Source: Shinella zoogloeoides
GTDB taxonomy: Bacteria > Pseudomonadota > Alphaproteobacteria > Rhizobiales > Rhizobiaceae
Length of the DNA stretch: 64,000 bases
Reading direction: 5' to 3'
Assembly (NCBI RefSeq): GCF_022682305.1
Contig: NZ_CP093528.1
Span: 3,237,501 to 3,301,500, forward strand
Position numbers and translations under genes: made by a program. The notes below the pieces were generated by a model. That model had not been told where the DNA came from. It saw only the letters and a program-made list of their open reading frames with translations, and did no database searches. Every line of letters begins with the position of its first letter. The first letter of the stretch is position 1. Positions 1-8,574 of this stretch are shown here, in pieces.

Positions 1-459
1 CAGGTTGAAGGCGACGATAAGGTCGGCCTGGCCGGACAGCAGGGCGGCGACCGCCTCGTCCGTCGAGCCGATCTGGATGGAAAGGCCGATCAGCGGATGG
101 GCGGCGGCGATGTCCTGCACCAGTTGCGGCAGGATGGTCGTGGCGTGGCTGTCCATGGCGAAGATGTTCACCTGGCCCTGCTGCACGCCCTGCAATTGGA
201 ATATCTCGGCCACGGCATTGCGCTCCTCCGCCCGCCAGCGGTGGACGAGGCGTACGAGGGTTTCGCCGGCCGCCGTCAGCCGCATGCCCTTCGGCACCCG
301 GTCGAAAAGCTTCACGCCCAGGCGCTCCTCCAGCCCGATGATCTGTCGATCGATGGCCGAGGCCGCGATGTTCTGCGCGCGGGCGGCAGCCTGGATGGAG
401 CCGGTCGAGGCGACGCGGTCGAAATAATGCAGGGCGGCGGGGATCAGCGAACGGGACAT
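1..459 (-). CDS. LysR-family transcriptional regulator, 3' end cut by the window edge
   Basis: The minus strand reads an open frame from an ATG at 459 to the left edge, 153 codons. The N-terminus is a LysR winged helix-turn-helix (about residues 4-62: alternation of small residues, then RQIIGLEERLGVKLFDR and LTAAGE). The beginning of the substrate-binding domain follows (QGQVNIFAMDSHATTILPQL, then a GxxxEAVAALLSGQADL stretch). LysR proteins are about 300 aa, so roughly half is missing. It is divergent from the 574-7222 operon and is therefore the natural candidate for its regulator. The inducer cannot be told from this fragment. Confidence 0.88.
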   Translation of the reverse strand, partial: MSRSLIPAALHYFDRVASTGSIQAAARAQNIAASAIDRQIIGLEERLGVKLFDRVPKGMRLTAAGETLVRLVHRWRAEERNAVAEIFQLQGVQQGQVNIFAMDSHATTILPQLVQDIAAAHPLIGLSIQIGSTDEAVAALLSGQADLIVAFNL

Positions 460-573
460 GCGGGCCTCACCATTCTAATTTCGGCAATAGCTTGTTTCAT
501 AGTTTGATATAGACGGCAATGCATTCGGGGCGCACATTATTCGCAGGCAAACCAACCAACAGGGGGCGATGGC
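460..573. promoter_or_regulatory. Divergent intergenic region between LysR gene and transport operon
   Basis: This 114-bp gap separates two divergent genes. Its middle (about 475-525) is clearly richer in A+T than the neighbourhood, as expected for overlapping promoters and a LysR operator. An AGGGGG ribosome-binding site lies at 561-566, 7 nt before the GTG start at 574. No single LysR T-N11-A box stands out convincingly. The regulatory role is inferred from position. Confidence 0.4.
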
Positions 574-1548
574 GTGGTCCAGCAAGTAAAATTCTTCCTG
601 AACAGCTTTTTCTCGGGGCCGCAGGCGCCCTTCTTCCTGGCGGCCGACAACGGGCATTTCTCGCGCCATGGCATAGAGGTCGAATTCACCGAGGGCGCGT
701 CCCTCGCATGGTCTGTGCCGGTTCTGGCCGGCGGCGGCTATGATGTCGCCTATGGCGACATGAACACGCTGATCGAGATGAAATCGGTCGATCCGGACAG
801 CTCGCCGCTCGCCGTCTGGGCGATGCACAACCGCTCGCCCTATACGATCGCCGTCGATGCGGACGGCCCGATCCACAGCCCCGCCGATCTTGCCGGCCGC
901 AAGCTGGTCTCCCATCCGGAAGACGCCGCCTGGAAGCTTTTCAAGGAATTCGGCATCGCCACCGGCCTCGACATCTCGACGGTCGATGTGGAGGCATCCG
1001 ACCTCGGCCATGAGGAAATGGTCCCGATCATGCGCGACACCGGCCGTTGGGAAGGCATTTTCGGCTTCGTCAACACCGTGCGCGCCCACACGATCGAAGC
1101 TGGCCTCGACCCGGACAAGGTGCTACGCCATCTCGAATTCCGTCATTATCTGCCGGAACTCTATGGCGGCGCTGTCATGGTCACCCGCGATTTCGCCGCA
1201 AGGCATCCGCAAGCGGTGCGCGGCCTGCTTGATGCGATCAATTGCGGCCTCAAGGATGCGATCGCCGATCCGGACGCGGCTATCGCGGCTGTCGCCCGGC
1301 GTAATCCGCAGGTCGATATCAAGGCTAACCATGCGCGCCTCGTCGGCACGCTCGGCCTGGAAATGGCGGGCGAAGAGGGTGGGCGCATCGGCATCGGCGA
1401 TGCGGATGATGCACGCATCGTCGCCGGCGCCGCGCTGATCGCCAAGGCCAAGGGCCTGCCCCGCGTGCCGGCGCCCAGCGAGGTGTTCGATCGCAGCTTC
1501 CTGCCGCCGCTCGGCGAGCGCGTCACCAGCCTGGCGAAAAACGCATGA
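574..1548 (+). CDS. NMT1/THI5-like (SsuA-type) ABC substrate-binding domain protein
   Basis: This 324-aa protein opens directly with the fold's first strand (VKFFLNSFFSGPQAPFFLAA, then GHFSRHGIEVEF), the hallmark of NMT1/SsuA-type periplasmic-binding domains for pyrimidine, taurine or nitrate-like ligands. The GTG at 574 is chosen because AGGGGG sits 7 nt upstream; the ATG at 569 reaches a stop after six codons. There is no signal peptide, which is odd for a binding protein: it may act in the cytoplasm or be an enzyme-like NMT1 homologue. Its stop overlaps the uraD start by 4 nt (ATGA), so the two are translationally coupled. The ligand is unknown; a pyrimidine or ureide is plausible from context. 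Confidence 0.75.
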   Translation: MVQQVKFFLNSFFSGPQAPFFLAADNGHFSRHGIEVEFTEGASLAWSVPVLAGGGYDVAYGDMNTLIEMKSVDPDSSPLAVWAMHNRSPYTIAVDADGPIHSPADLAGRKLVSHPEDAAWKLFKEFGIATGLDISTVDVEASDLGHEEMVPIMRDTGRWEGIFGFVNTVRAHTIEAGLDPDKVLRHLEFRHYLPELYGGAVMVTRDFAARHPQAVRGLLDAINCGLKDAIADPDAAIAAVARRNPQVDIKANHARLVGTLGLEMAGEEGGRIGIGDADDARIVAGAALIAKAKGLPRVPAPSEVFDRSFLPPLGERVTSLAKNA

Positions 1549-2078
1549 ACACGCGGCCGATCGCAGACCTCAACGCGCTACCGCCGGGGGATTTCGCAGC
1601 CGCGTTGGCGCCCGTCTGGGAAAATGCCGACTGGGTGGCGGAGAAGGTATCGCGCGACCGACCCTTCATGTCGGCGGCCGCCCTGCACGATGCGATGCTG
1701 GCACTGGTCAAGGCGCTGCCGGAAGACGAGCTTCTCGCCTTCCTCAACCGCCATCCCGACCTTGGCGGGGCCGATGTGCGCGCCGGCCGGGTGACGGCCG
1801 AGTCGGATGCCGAACAGGGTTCGATCCGCCTCAACGCGCTAACCGTCGCGCAGATCGCCGAATGGGACGAACTGAACGCCGCCTACAAGGCCCGCTTCGG
1901 CTTCCCCTTCATCCTGTGCGTGCGCCGGCACGACCAGGCCTCGGCGCTGGCAGCCATCCGCACGCGCATGAACGGTACACGCGACGGCGAGCTGGATGCC
2001 GCGTTGCAGGAAATCACCTGGATCACCCGCTACCGGCTTGCCGCGCGAGTGGCCGATCACGGATTTGCAGGATTGTAG
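1545..2078 (+). CDS. uraD: 2-oxo-4-hydroxy-4-carboxy-5-ureidoimidazoline (OHCU) decarboxylase
   Basis: UraD decarboxylates OHCU, the last step from urate to S-allantoin, in the cytoplasm. The 177-aa length is normal. Visible family motifs are HPDLGG with catalytic His70, the S-D-A-EQ segment with Glu90-Gln91, and FGFPFILCVR at residues 118-127, which shapes the substrate pocket. The gene overlaps the upstream NMT1-like gene by 4 nt and lies 52 nt before the transporter binding protein, so it is part of the same operon. No uricase or HIU hydrolase is present here, so either they lie elsewhere or this copy serves a related ureide. Confidence 0.85.
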   Translation: MNTRPIADLNALPPGDFAAALAPVWENADWVAEKVSRDRPFMSAAALHDAMLALVKALPEDELLAFLNRHPDLGGADVRAGRVTAESDAEQGSIRLNALTVAQIAEWDELNAAYKARFGFPFILCVRRHDQASALAAIRTRMNGTRDGELDAALQEITWITRYRLAARVADHGFAGL

Positions 2079-2130
2079 TAGCGACGACGTAACCGACCTG
2101 GTGGACCAGGCTCTACGGGAGGAGAGCGAA

Positions 2131-3720
2131 ATGAAAAGAAGACAGTTCCTTGGAAGCGTGGCCGCGGCAGCGCTTTTCATGAGCATGACGGGCGGCATGG
2201 CGTTCGCCGAAACGCCCGCCGATACCCTGGTCATCGCCAGGGTGATCGACGACGCCATTTCGTTCGACCCGGCCGAGTCCTATGAGGATACCGGAACGGA
2301 AGTGCTGCACAATGTCTACGAGACCCTCGTCGGCAACGATGCGACCGACATGTCCAGGATGACCGGCCTCATCGCCGAAAGCTGGAGCTTCAGCGACGAC
2401 AACCGTACGGCCACCTTTAAGCTACGCTCCGGCCAGACCTTCGCCTCGGGCAATCCGCTGACCGCCAGCGACATCGTCTATTCCTTCACCCGCGTCGTCA
2501 AGGCGGGCAAGTCGCCGGCCTTCCTGCTCAAACAGTTCGGCTGGACGGCCGAAAATATCGACAGCATGGTCAAGGCCGTCGACGACGGGACCTTCGAGAT
2601 GAAGATCGCCGTCGACTACGCGCCGTCGCTCGTCCTGAACATCCTCTCGTCCATCAATGCCTCGGTGGTCGATTCCAAGACCGTCATGGCGAACGAGAAG
2701 GACGGCGATTTCGGCCTTGCCTACCTGAAGGACAAGTCAGAAGGCTCCGGTCCCTTCGTGCTGAAGACCTGGAAACCGAACCAGACGATCGTCATGCAGG
2801 CCAATCCGGCCTATCGCCAGGGCGAGCCGGCGATGAAGCGGGTGATCCTGCGCCATGTGCCGGAAGCCGCCTCGCAGCGCCTGCTGCTCGAAAAGGGCGA
2901 CGTCGACATCGCCGACAACCTGCCGGGCGACCAGATCAAGGCGGTGGAGAGCAACCCCGACATCACCGTCCAGCGCGACACCACGGCCCGCAACCTCTAT
3001 ATCGGTCTCAGCCAGACGGTCGAGCCGTTCACCAAGCCGAAGGTGCGCGAGGCGCTGAAATACCTTGTCGATTACAAGGGCATGACGGAATCGCTACTGA
3101 AGGGCGAGTTCACCGTGCTGCAATCCTTCTGGCCCGCCGGCTTCGACGCCTCGCTCGGCGAGAATCCCTATACCTACGATGTCGAGAAGGCCAAGGCGCT
3201 GCTGGCGGAAGCCGGCTACAAGGACGGCTTCTCCTTCAAGCTCTCGGTGCGCAATGTCAGCCCGGCCATCGACATGGCCCAGGCGGTGCAGCAATCCATG
3301 TCGGCAGCCGGCGTCAAGATGGATATCGTGCAGACCGACCAGAAACAGTTCATCACCGCCTATCGCGGCCGCCAGTTCGAGGCGGTGCTCGGCACCTGGG
3401 AACCGGACTTCCTCGATCCGCACGCCAACGCGGCGACCTTCGCCTTCAACCCCGACAACGGCCCGGACGCGAGCAACAAGACCGTGGCCTGGCGCAATAG
3501 CTGGAAGGACGATGCGGTCAACGCGCTGACGGAAGCGGCGGTGAAGGAACCCGACGAGGCCAAGCGCACGGACATGTACAAGGAACTGCAGCGCAAGGTG
3601 CTGGCCGACGGCCCCTATATCGGCCTCGTGCAGCGCATCCGCCAGACGGCCATGCGCAGCAATGTGGAGGGCTATACGGTCGGCCCGGCGACGATCTTCT
3701 ACCGGCTGGTCCGGAAGTAG
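2131..3720 (+). CDS. Dipeptide/oligopeptide-type ABC transporter substrate-binding protein (SBP_bac_5)
   Basis: A 529-aa periplasmic binding protein. The start at 2131 follows GGGAGGAG and begins with a Tat-like twin-arginine leader (RR at residues 3-4, RRQFLG) and an AFA cleavage site near residue 27. The SBP_bac_5 fold is evident: the early ISFDPAESYEDTGTEVLHNV segment, then YEPDFLDPHAN-like and KVREALKYLVD segments. It is followed after 4 nt by two permeases and two ATPases, giving a full Dpp/Opp/Nik-type importer. Linkage to uraD suggests a nitrogenous ligand rather than general peptides, but that is inference. Confidence 0.9.
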   Translation: MKRRQFLGSVAAAALFMSMTGGMAFAETPADTLVIARVIDDAISFDPAESYEDTGTEVLHNVYETLVGNDATDMSRMTGLIAESWSFSDDNRTATFKLRSGQTFASGNPLTASDIVYSFTRVVKAGKSPAFLLKQFGWTAENIDSMVKAVDDGTFEMKIAVDYAPSLVLNILSSINASVVDSKTVMANEKDGDFGLAYLKDKSEGSGPFVLKTWKPNQTIVMQANPAYRQGEPAMKRVILRHVPEAASQRLLLEKGDVDIADNLPGDQIKAVESNPDITVQRDTTARNLYIGLSQTVEPFTKPKVREALKYLVDYKGMTESLLKGEFTVLQSFWPAGFDASLGENPYTYDVEKAKALLAEAGYKDGFSFKLSVRNVSPAIDMAQAVQQSMSAAGVKMDIVQTDQKQFITAYRGRQFEAVLGTWEPDFLDPHANAATFAFNPDNGPDASNKTVAWRNSWKDDAVNALTEAAVKEPDEAKRTDMYKELQRKVLADGPYIGLVQRIRQTAMRSNVEGYTVGPATIFYRLVRK

Positions 3721-3724
3721 TCCC

Positions 3725-4759
3725 ATGCACAGCCCGGCCAAACGGTTCTACACCGCCCTGCGCCTTGCGACGGGAAGCGCGATTTCGATCGCGCTCACCC
3801 TCGTCGGCCTGATCTTCGTCACCTTCGCGGTTGGCCGGCTGATTCCGATCGACCCGGTCGTAGCCGTCATCGGCGAGAAGGCCCCGCAGGACGTCTACGA
3901 CAAGGTCTACAAGGAACTCGGCCTCGACAGGCCGGTCTACGAACAGTTCTTCACCTATGTCGGCAAGGTCGCCCATGGCGATTTCGGCGATTCAGCTTTC
4001 ACCGGCCATCCGGTGGTCCAGGATCTTGCGAGCGTCTTTCCAGCGACGCTGGAGCTTGCGACCATCGGCATCCTGATCGGCGTACTGCTCGGCGTGCCGC
4101 TCGGCGTGATCGCGGCCGCCAACAGCGGACGCTGGCCGGACCAGGTGGTGCGCGTGCTCAGTCTCACCGGCTATTCGGTGCCGGTCTTCTGGCTCGGCAT
4201 CGTGCTGCTTCTCATCTTCTACGGCCAGCTCGACTGGGTGGCCGGGCCGGGACGCATCGATATCGCCTATGACGGTCTCGTCGAGGAATGGTCGGGCATT
4301 CTCACCATCGATGCGCTGCGCGCCGGCGACATGGACGTCTTCTACAACGCGCTGTCGCACATGATCCTACCAGCGACACTGCTCGGGCTTTCCTCGCTCG
4401 CCTATATCGCCCGCATGACGCGCAGCTTCATGCTGACGCAGCTCAGCCAGGAATATGTCACCCTCGCCCGCGCCAAGGGCGCATCCGAACGCACGGTGAT
4501 CTGGCGTCACGCGCTGAAGAACGCCCGCGTGCAGATCATCACCGTCTGCTTCCTCTCCTACGGCTTCCTGCTCGAGGGCGCGGTGCTGACGGAAACGGTG
4601 TTCTCCTGGCCGGGCCTCGGTCTCTACATGACCAATGCGCTTTTCAATGCCGATCTCAACGCCGTCATCGGCGGCACGATCCTGATCGGCGCCGTCTTCA
4701 TCATACTCAACGCGCTGGCGGATATCGTCTACCGCTTCGCAGATCCGAGGACAGCATGA
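3725..4759 (+). CDS. ABC transporter permease, DppB/OppB type
   Basis: A 344-aa inner-membrane permease with an N-terminal membrane segment, a periplasmic stretch (IPIDPVVAVIGEKAP) and five further membrane helices. The cytoplasmic EAA loop that contacts the ATPase is visible (LARAKGASERTVIWRHALKN). The ATG at 3725 lies 4 nt after the binding-protein stop; a longer in-frame reading from 3662 would overlap that gene and is disregarded. The stop overlaps the next start as ATGA (4756-4759). It forms the transmembrane pore with the following DppC-type protein. Confidence 0.93.
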   Translation: MHSPAKRFYTALRLATGSAISIALTLVGLIFVTFAVGRLIPIDPVVAVIGEKAPQDVYDKVYKELGLDRPVYEQFFTYVGKVAHGDFGDSAFTGHPVVQDLASVFPATLELATIGILIGVLLGVPLGVIAAANSGRWPDQVVRVLSLTGYSVPVFWLGIVLLLIFYGQLDWVAGPGRIDIAYDGLVEEWSGILTIDALRAGDMDVFYNALSHMILPATLLGLSSLAYIARMTRSFMLTQLSQEYVTLARAKGASERTVIWRHALKNARVQIITVCFLSYGFLLEGAVLTETVFSWPGLGLYMTNALFNADLNAVIGGTILIGAVFIILNALADIVYRFADPRTA

Positions 4760-5652
4760 GCACCACCTTTGCCCAATGGCTGACCACCGACCGGCCCGCC
4801 AGCCGCGCGCAGGCCCGGCTCGTCCGCCTCACCCTCTCGTTCCGCGCGCTCGTCGCCAACCGGCTGGCACTCGTCGGCCTCCTCGTCGTCATGGCGCTTG
4901 TCGTCATGGCGCTTATCGGCCCGCTCTTCGTCGGCTCGCCGACCGAGCAGGTGCTGGCGAACCGCCTGCTGCCGCCGAGCGCCGCCCACTGGTTCGGCAC
5001 GGACGAGCTTGGTCGCGACATTCTTGCGCGCGTCGTGCACGGCTCGCAGATCACCGTGCGCATCGTCCTCATGGTCTCACTGATCGTCGGCCCGGTGGGA
5101 CTGACGATCGGCATCGTCTCCGGTTATTTCGGCGGCTGGGTAGATGCGGTACTGATGCGTATCACCGATATCTTCCTGTCGCTGCCCCGGCTCGTGCTGG
5201 CGCTCGCCTTCGTCGCGGCGCTGGGTACCGGCATCAACAATGCCATCATCGCCATCGCGGTGACGAGCTGGCCGCCCTATGCCCGCCTTGCCCGCGCCGA
5301 GACGCTCAGCATCCGCAACAGCGATTTCGTCCGCATGGCCCAGTTGCAGGGCGCCTCGACGCTGCGTGTCCTCTTCAACCATATCGCGCCACTCTGCTTC
5401 GCCTCGGTCGTGGTCCGTCTCACCTTCGACATGTCCGGGACGATCCTGGTCGCCGCCGGCCTCGGCTTCCTTGGCCTCGGCGCGCAGCCGCCGCAACCGG
5501 AATGGGGCCTGATGGTTGCCGCCGGCCGGCAATATGTGCTCGACCAGTGGTGGGTCGCCACCATTCCCGGCATTGCCATCTTCATCGCCAGCCTCGGCTT
5601 CAACCTTCTCGGCGACGGCCTGCGCGATGTCTTCGATGCGAGGTCCTCGTAA
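4756..5652 (+). CDS. ABC transporter permease, DppC/OppC type
   Basis: A 298-aa permease with an N-terminal cytoplasmic tail, a first helix near residues 35-55, the characteristic HWFGTDELGRDILARVVHG segment of DppC proteins, then five helices. The EAA loop reads RMAQLQGASTLRVLFNH. Translation is coupled to its neighbours on both sides: ATGA overlap with the upstream permease and a TAATG overlap with the downstream ATPase (5650-5654). Confidence 0.93.
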   Translation: MSTTFAQWLTTDRPASRAQARLVRLTLSFRALVANRLALVGLLVVMALVVMALIGPLFVGSPTEQVLANRLLPPSAAHWFGTDELGRDILARVVHGSQITVRIVLMVSLIVGPVGLTIGIVSGYFGGWVDAVLMRITDIFLSLPRLVLALAFVAALGTGINNAIIAIAVTSWPPYARLARAETLSIRNSDFVRMAQLQGASTLRVLFNHIAPLCFASVVVRLTFDMSGTILVAAGLGFLGLGAQPPQPEWGLMVAAGRQYVLDQWWVATIPGIAIFIASLGFNLLGDGLRDVFDARSS

Positions 5653-6491
5653 TGTCCCGGCTCGATATAGAAGGTCTGCGCGTTTCCTTCGCCAGCCGCA
5701 CCGGCCCGGTTCCCGCGCTGCGTGGCATCGACCTGTCGGTCGACGGAGGCCGGCTCGGCATCGTCGGCGAAAGCGGCTCGGGCAAATCCACCATGGGCCG
5801 CGCCATCATGGGCCTTCTGCCCGCGACCGCCTCGGTCACGGCGCGGCGCTTCGAATTTGCCGGCCAGGACATGCTCAAGGCATCGCCCGCCCAGAAACGG
5901 GCGATGCGCGGCCGGCGCATCGGCATGATCATGCAGGATCCGCGCTATGCGCTGAACCCCGTCATGACGGTCGGCGCCCAGATCGCCGAATGCTTCAAGC
6001 TGCATCACGGCATCGTCGGCAGGGCGGCGAAAGCCAAGGCGCTCGACCTGCTCGCCGCCGTGCGCATCAACGATCCCGGCATGGTCTACGACCAGTACCC
6101 GCATCAGGTGTCGGGCGGCATGGGCCAGCGCGTGATGATCGCCATCGCCCTTGCCGGCGAGCCGGAGCTGCTGATCGCCGACGAGCCGACCTCGGCGCTC
6201 GACGCCTCGGTGCGCACCAGCTTCCTCGGCCTGCTCGACCAGATCATCAAGGAACGCGGCATGTCGCTGATCCTGATCAGCCACGACCTGCACCTCGTCT
6301 CCAATTTCTGCGACCGGGTGGTGGTGATGTATGGCGGACAGGTGATGGAGGAGTGCACGGCCGCCGATCTCGCCAGTCCGCGTCACGCCTATACGCGCGC
6401 GCTCGCCGCCTGCCGTCCCTCGCTTACCGAGCGGCTGCCCGAACTGCGCACCTTCACCCGTGATCCCGCCTGGCTGGAGGCAAAGTCATGA
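5652..6491 (+). CDS. ABC transporter ATP-binding protein, DppD/OppD type
   Basis: A 279-aa ATPase with Walker A (GESGSGKST), a Q-loop (MIMQDPRYALNP), an ABC signature in the variant form VSGGMGQRV, Walker B (LLIADEPTSALD) and the H-loop (LISHDLHLV). It is shorter than typical DppD (about 325 aa) because the C-terminal oligopeptide-transporter extension with its cysteines is reduced. It should energise the importer as a heterodimer with the next gene, which it overlaps by 4 nt. Confidence 0.93.
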   Translation: MSRLDIEGLRVSFASRTGPVPALRGIDLSVDGGRLGIVGESGSGKSTMGRAIMGLLPATASVTARRFEFAGQDMLKASPAQKRAMRGRRIGMIMQDPRYALNPVMTVGAQIAECFKLHHGIVGRAAKAKALDLLAAVRINDPGMVYDQYPHQVSGGMGQRVMIAIALAGEPELLIADEPTSALDASVRTSFLGLLDQIIKERGMSLILISHDLHLVSNFCDRVVVMYGGQVMEECTAADLASPRHAYTRALAACRPSLTERLPELRTFTRDPAWLEAKS

Positions 6492-7222
6492 TCGAGATCG
6501 AAGCCGTCTGCGTCGATTTCCACACCAGGACCCGCACCGTCCGCGCGCTGAACGCGGTCTCCCTCAGCGTGCCGCAAGGCAGTGTCTTCGGCCTCGTCGG
6601 CGAATCCGGCTCCGGCAAGACGACGCTGCTGCGCGCCATGATGGGACTGACCGCCACCAGTTCCGGGCGCGTGACGATCGCCGGCGAAGAGGTGCGGCAG
6701 AACCCGTCGCTCGCCTTCCGTCGCCGCGTGCAGATGGTCATGCAGGATTGCTACGCCTCGCTGAATCCGGTGCACACCGTCGACCAGATCATCGGCGAGC
6801 CGCTTGCCATCCACAGGTTCGACAACCCGGAAAAGCGCATCCTGCAGGCGCTGAAGGATGTCGGCCTCGGCCCGGAGCATCGCTTCCGCTTCCCGCACCA
6901 ACTCTCCGGCGGCCAGCGCCAGCGCGTAGCGATCGCAAGGTGCCTCGCCATCGAGCCACAGGTCATGCTGCTCGACGAGCCGACCTCGGCGCTCGATGTC
7001 TCCATCCAGGCGGAAATCGTCAACCTCGTCATGCGCCTGCAGCGAGAGAAAGGGCTGACGCTCTTCATCATCAGCCACGACCTGCCGCTCGTCGCCCATA
7101 TGTGCGACCGGTTGGCCATCATGCACAAGGGCACGGTGCGGGAGATAATCACCAGTGACGACCTGATCCACCAGAACGTGAAGGACGATTATACCAGGGA
7201 ACTGCTGTCGGCCTCCCTTTAG
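6488..7222 (+). CDS. ABC transporter ATP-binding protein, DppF/OppF type
   Basis: A 244-aa ATPase, last gene of the operon. Walker A is GESGSGKTT, the signature LSGGQRQRV, Walker B VMLLDEPTSALD and the H-loop IISHDLPLV. It also lacks the usual C-terminal oligopeptide extension, ending near IHQNVKDDYTRELLSA. A strong hairpin follows directly after the stop, consistent with the end of the transcript. Confidence 0.93.
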   Translation: MIEIEAVCVDFHTRTRTVRALNAVSLSVPQGSVFGLVGESGSGKTTLLRAMMGLTATSSGRVTIAGEEVRQNPSLAFRRRVQMVMQDCYASLNPVHTVDQIIGEPLAIHRFDNPEKRILQALKDVGLGPEHRFRFPHQLSGGQRQRVAIARCLAIEPQVMLLDEPTSALDVSIQAEIVNLVMRLQREKGLTLFIISHDLPLVAHMCDRLAIMHKGTVREIITSDDLIHQNVKDDYTRELLSASL

Positions 7223-7255
7223 GCGTTGGCCCTGCGGGGCCTGCGGGGCCAACGC
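7223..7255 (+). terminator. Hairpin terminator after the Dpp-type operon
   Basis: A perfect 10-bp stem, GCGTTGGCCC (7223-7232) with GGGCCAACGC (7246-7255), starts immediately after the TAG stop at 7220-7222. No T-run follows, so it may be an attenuated or Rho-assisted terminator. The remaining gap to 7461 shows no gene, only an A+T-richer stretch between two operons that end tail to tail. Confidence 0.6.
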
Positions 7256-7461
7256 AACCGTCCGCAATATCGATTTGTCCCACGCGCGCCCGATAGAATT
7301 GAAGGCTGAAAGAGGCTTCCCCGCGATGCCACCGTTGCATCGTTACCGGCCAATGAGCCACGAGCCCATGACCATCGAGATTTGCAATGTGATGGCATTA
7401 AAAAGAATTAAACTATCGACCCGATCTTGACCCGCCCCATGCATAATCACGAACGTGAACT

Positions 7462-8574
7462 CTATTGCAGGAAATGCCGAAAGCGGCTCAGGGAGAAGGC
7501 GAACAGAGTTCCGCCGATCAAGGACATGGCGGCAAGTTGAGGCCAGACCACATCCAGTCCGGCGCCTCGAAACAACACGGCCTGCGCCAGCATGACGAAA
7601 TGCGTGTTGGGTGCGGCGAGCATGATGAACTGGATGGCTTCCGGCATGCTTTCGCGTGGGGTTACCCCGCCTGATAGCAGTTGCAGCGGCATCAGCACCA
7701 TCATGAGCAGGAGCCCGAACTGCGGCATCGAGCCGGCGACTGTGGCGAGGAAGATACCAAGACAGGTCATGGCGAAGATGTCGAGCGCCGCGCCGACAAG
7801 GAACAGGACGAGCGAGCCGTTGACGGGTACGGCCAGTAGCCCTTCCACGACGAAGACAACGCTGAGGGCGGATGCTGTCAGCACGACCAACCCCATCGAC
7901 CAGACCTTGCTCACCATGATCTCGAAGGCGGTCACCGGCATCACAAGAAGGTGCTCTATCGTGCCGTGTTCGCGCTCGCGGATGAGCGCCGCGCCGGTCA
8001 GCACGATCGACAGCATGGTGATCGACGTGATGACGTCGCTGATCGCGCCGAACCAACCCTTGTCCAGTTCCGGATTGAAGCGGGCGCGCAGGTCGAGGGA
8101 AGCGGGCAGGATCGTCTCCGTGCGGTGGCCGGCGAGGAATTCCCCTACCTCGCCCGATACGATCGCCTGCACGTAGCCACCGCCGGTGAAAGCCTGTGAC
8201 ATGCGGGTCGCGTCGATATTGAGCTGTAGGGTCGGCGCACGGCCGGCGAGAAGATCGCGCTGGAAATTCGGCGGGATGTCGAGCGCGAACGTATCGAGAC
8301 CGGCATCCATGCGGCTGTCCATTTCCTGCTGCGAGATGAGGGAGGGCGCGAGAAAATAGGGTGGATAGAAGGCGCCGGAGATGCGCGCCGACAGGGCCGA
8401 GCGGTCCTCGTCGACGATGGCGATCGGCGCACGGTTGAGCGTTTCCGGCATCGCCTTTGAGGCAGTGTAGATCGCGAGCGTGAAGGCATGGACGATCAGG
8501 ATGAGAAGCACCGGATCGCGCCCGAGGCCGCGCAGTTCCTTGATACCGAGATGGAGGATGTTCGCCGCCCGCAT
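7462..8574 (-). CDS. ABC-2 type transporter permease (YhhJ-like)
   Basis: A 370-aa inner-membrane protein: one N-terminal helix (about residues 20-38), a large extracytoplasmic domain, then five C-terminal helices ending in RFRHFLQ, the ABC-2 architecture. The ATG at 8574 overlaps the stop of the RbbA gene (ATGA, 8571-8574). Gene order HlyD, double-ATPase-permease, permease matches the E. coli yhiI-rbbA-yhhJ cluster. The exporter's substrate is unknown. Confidence 0.88.
   Translation of the reverse strand: MRAANILHLGIKELRGLGRDPVLLILIVHAFTLAIYTASKAMPETLNRAPIAIVDEDRSALSARISGAFYPPYFLAPSLISQQEMDSRMDAGLDTFALDIPPNFQRDLLAGRAPTLQLNIDATRMSQAFTGGGYVQAIVSGEVGEFLAGHRTETILPASLDLRARFNPELDKGWFGAISDVITSITMLSIVLTGAALIREREHGTIEHLLVMPVTAFEIMVSKVWSMGLVVLTASALSVVFVVEGLLAVPVNGSLVLFLVGAALDIFAMTCLGIFLATVAGSMPQFGLLLMMVLMPLQLLSGGVTPRESMPEAIQFIMLAAPNTHFVMLAQAVLFRGAGLDVVWPQLAAMSLIGGTLFAFSLSRFRHFLQ

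Noticed and set aside
7380..7461. A promoter with TTGACC and CATAAT near 7424-7444
   Set aside because: The hexamers are only about 10 bp apart and point towards the 3' end of a convergent gene, so there is nothing for them to transcribe.
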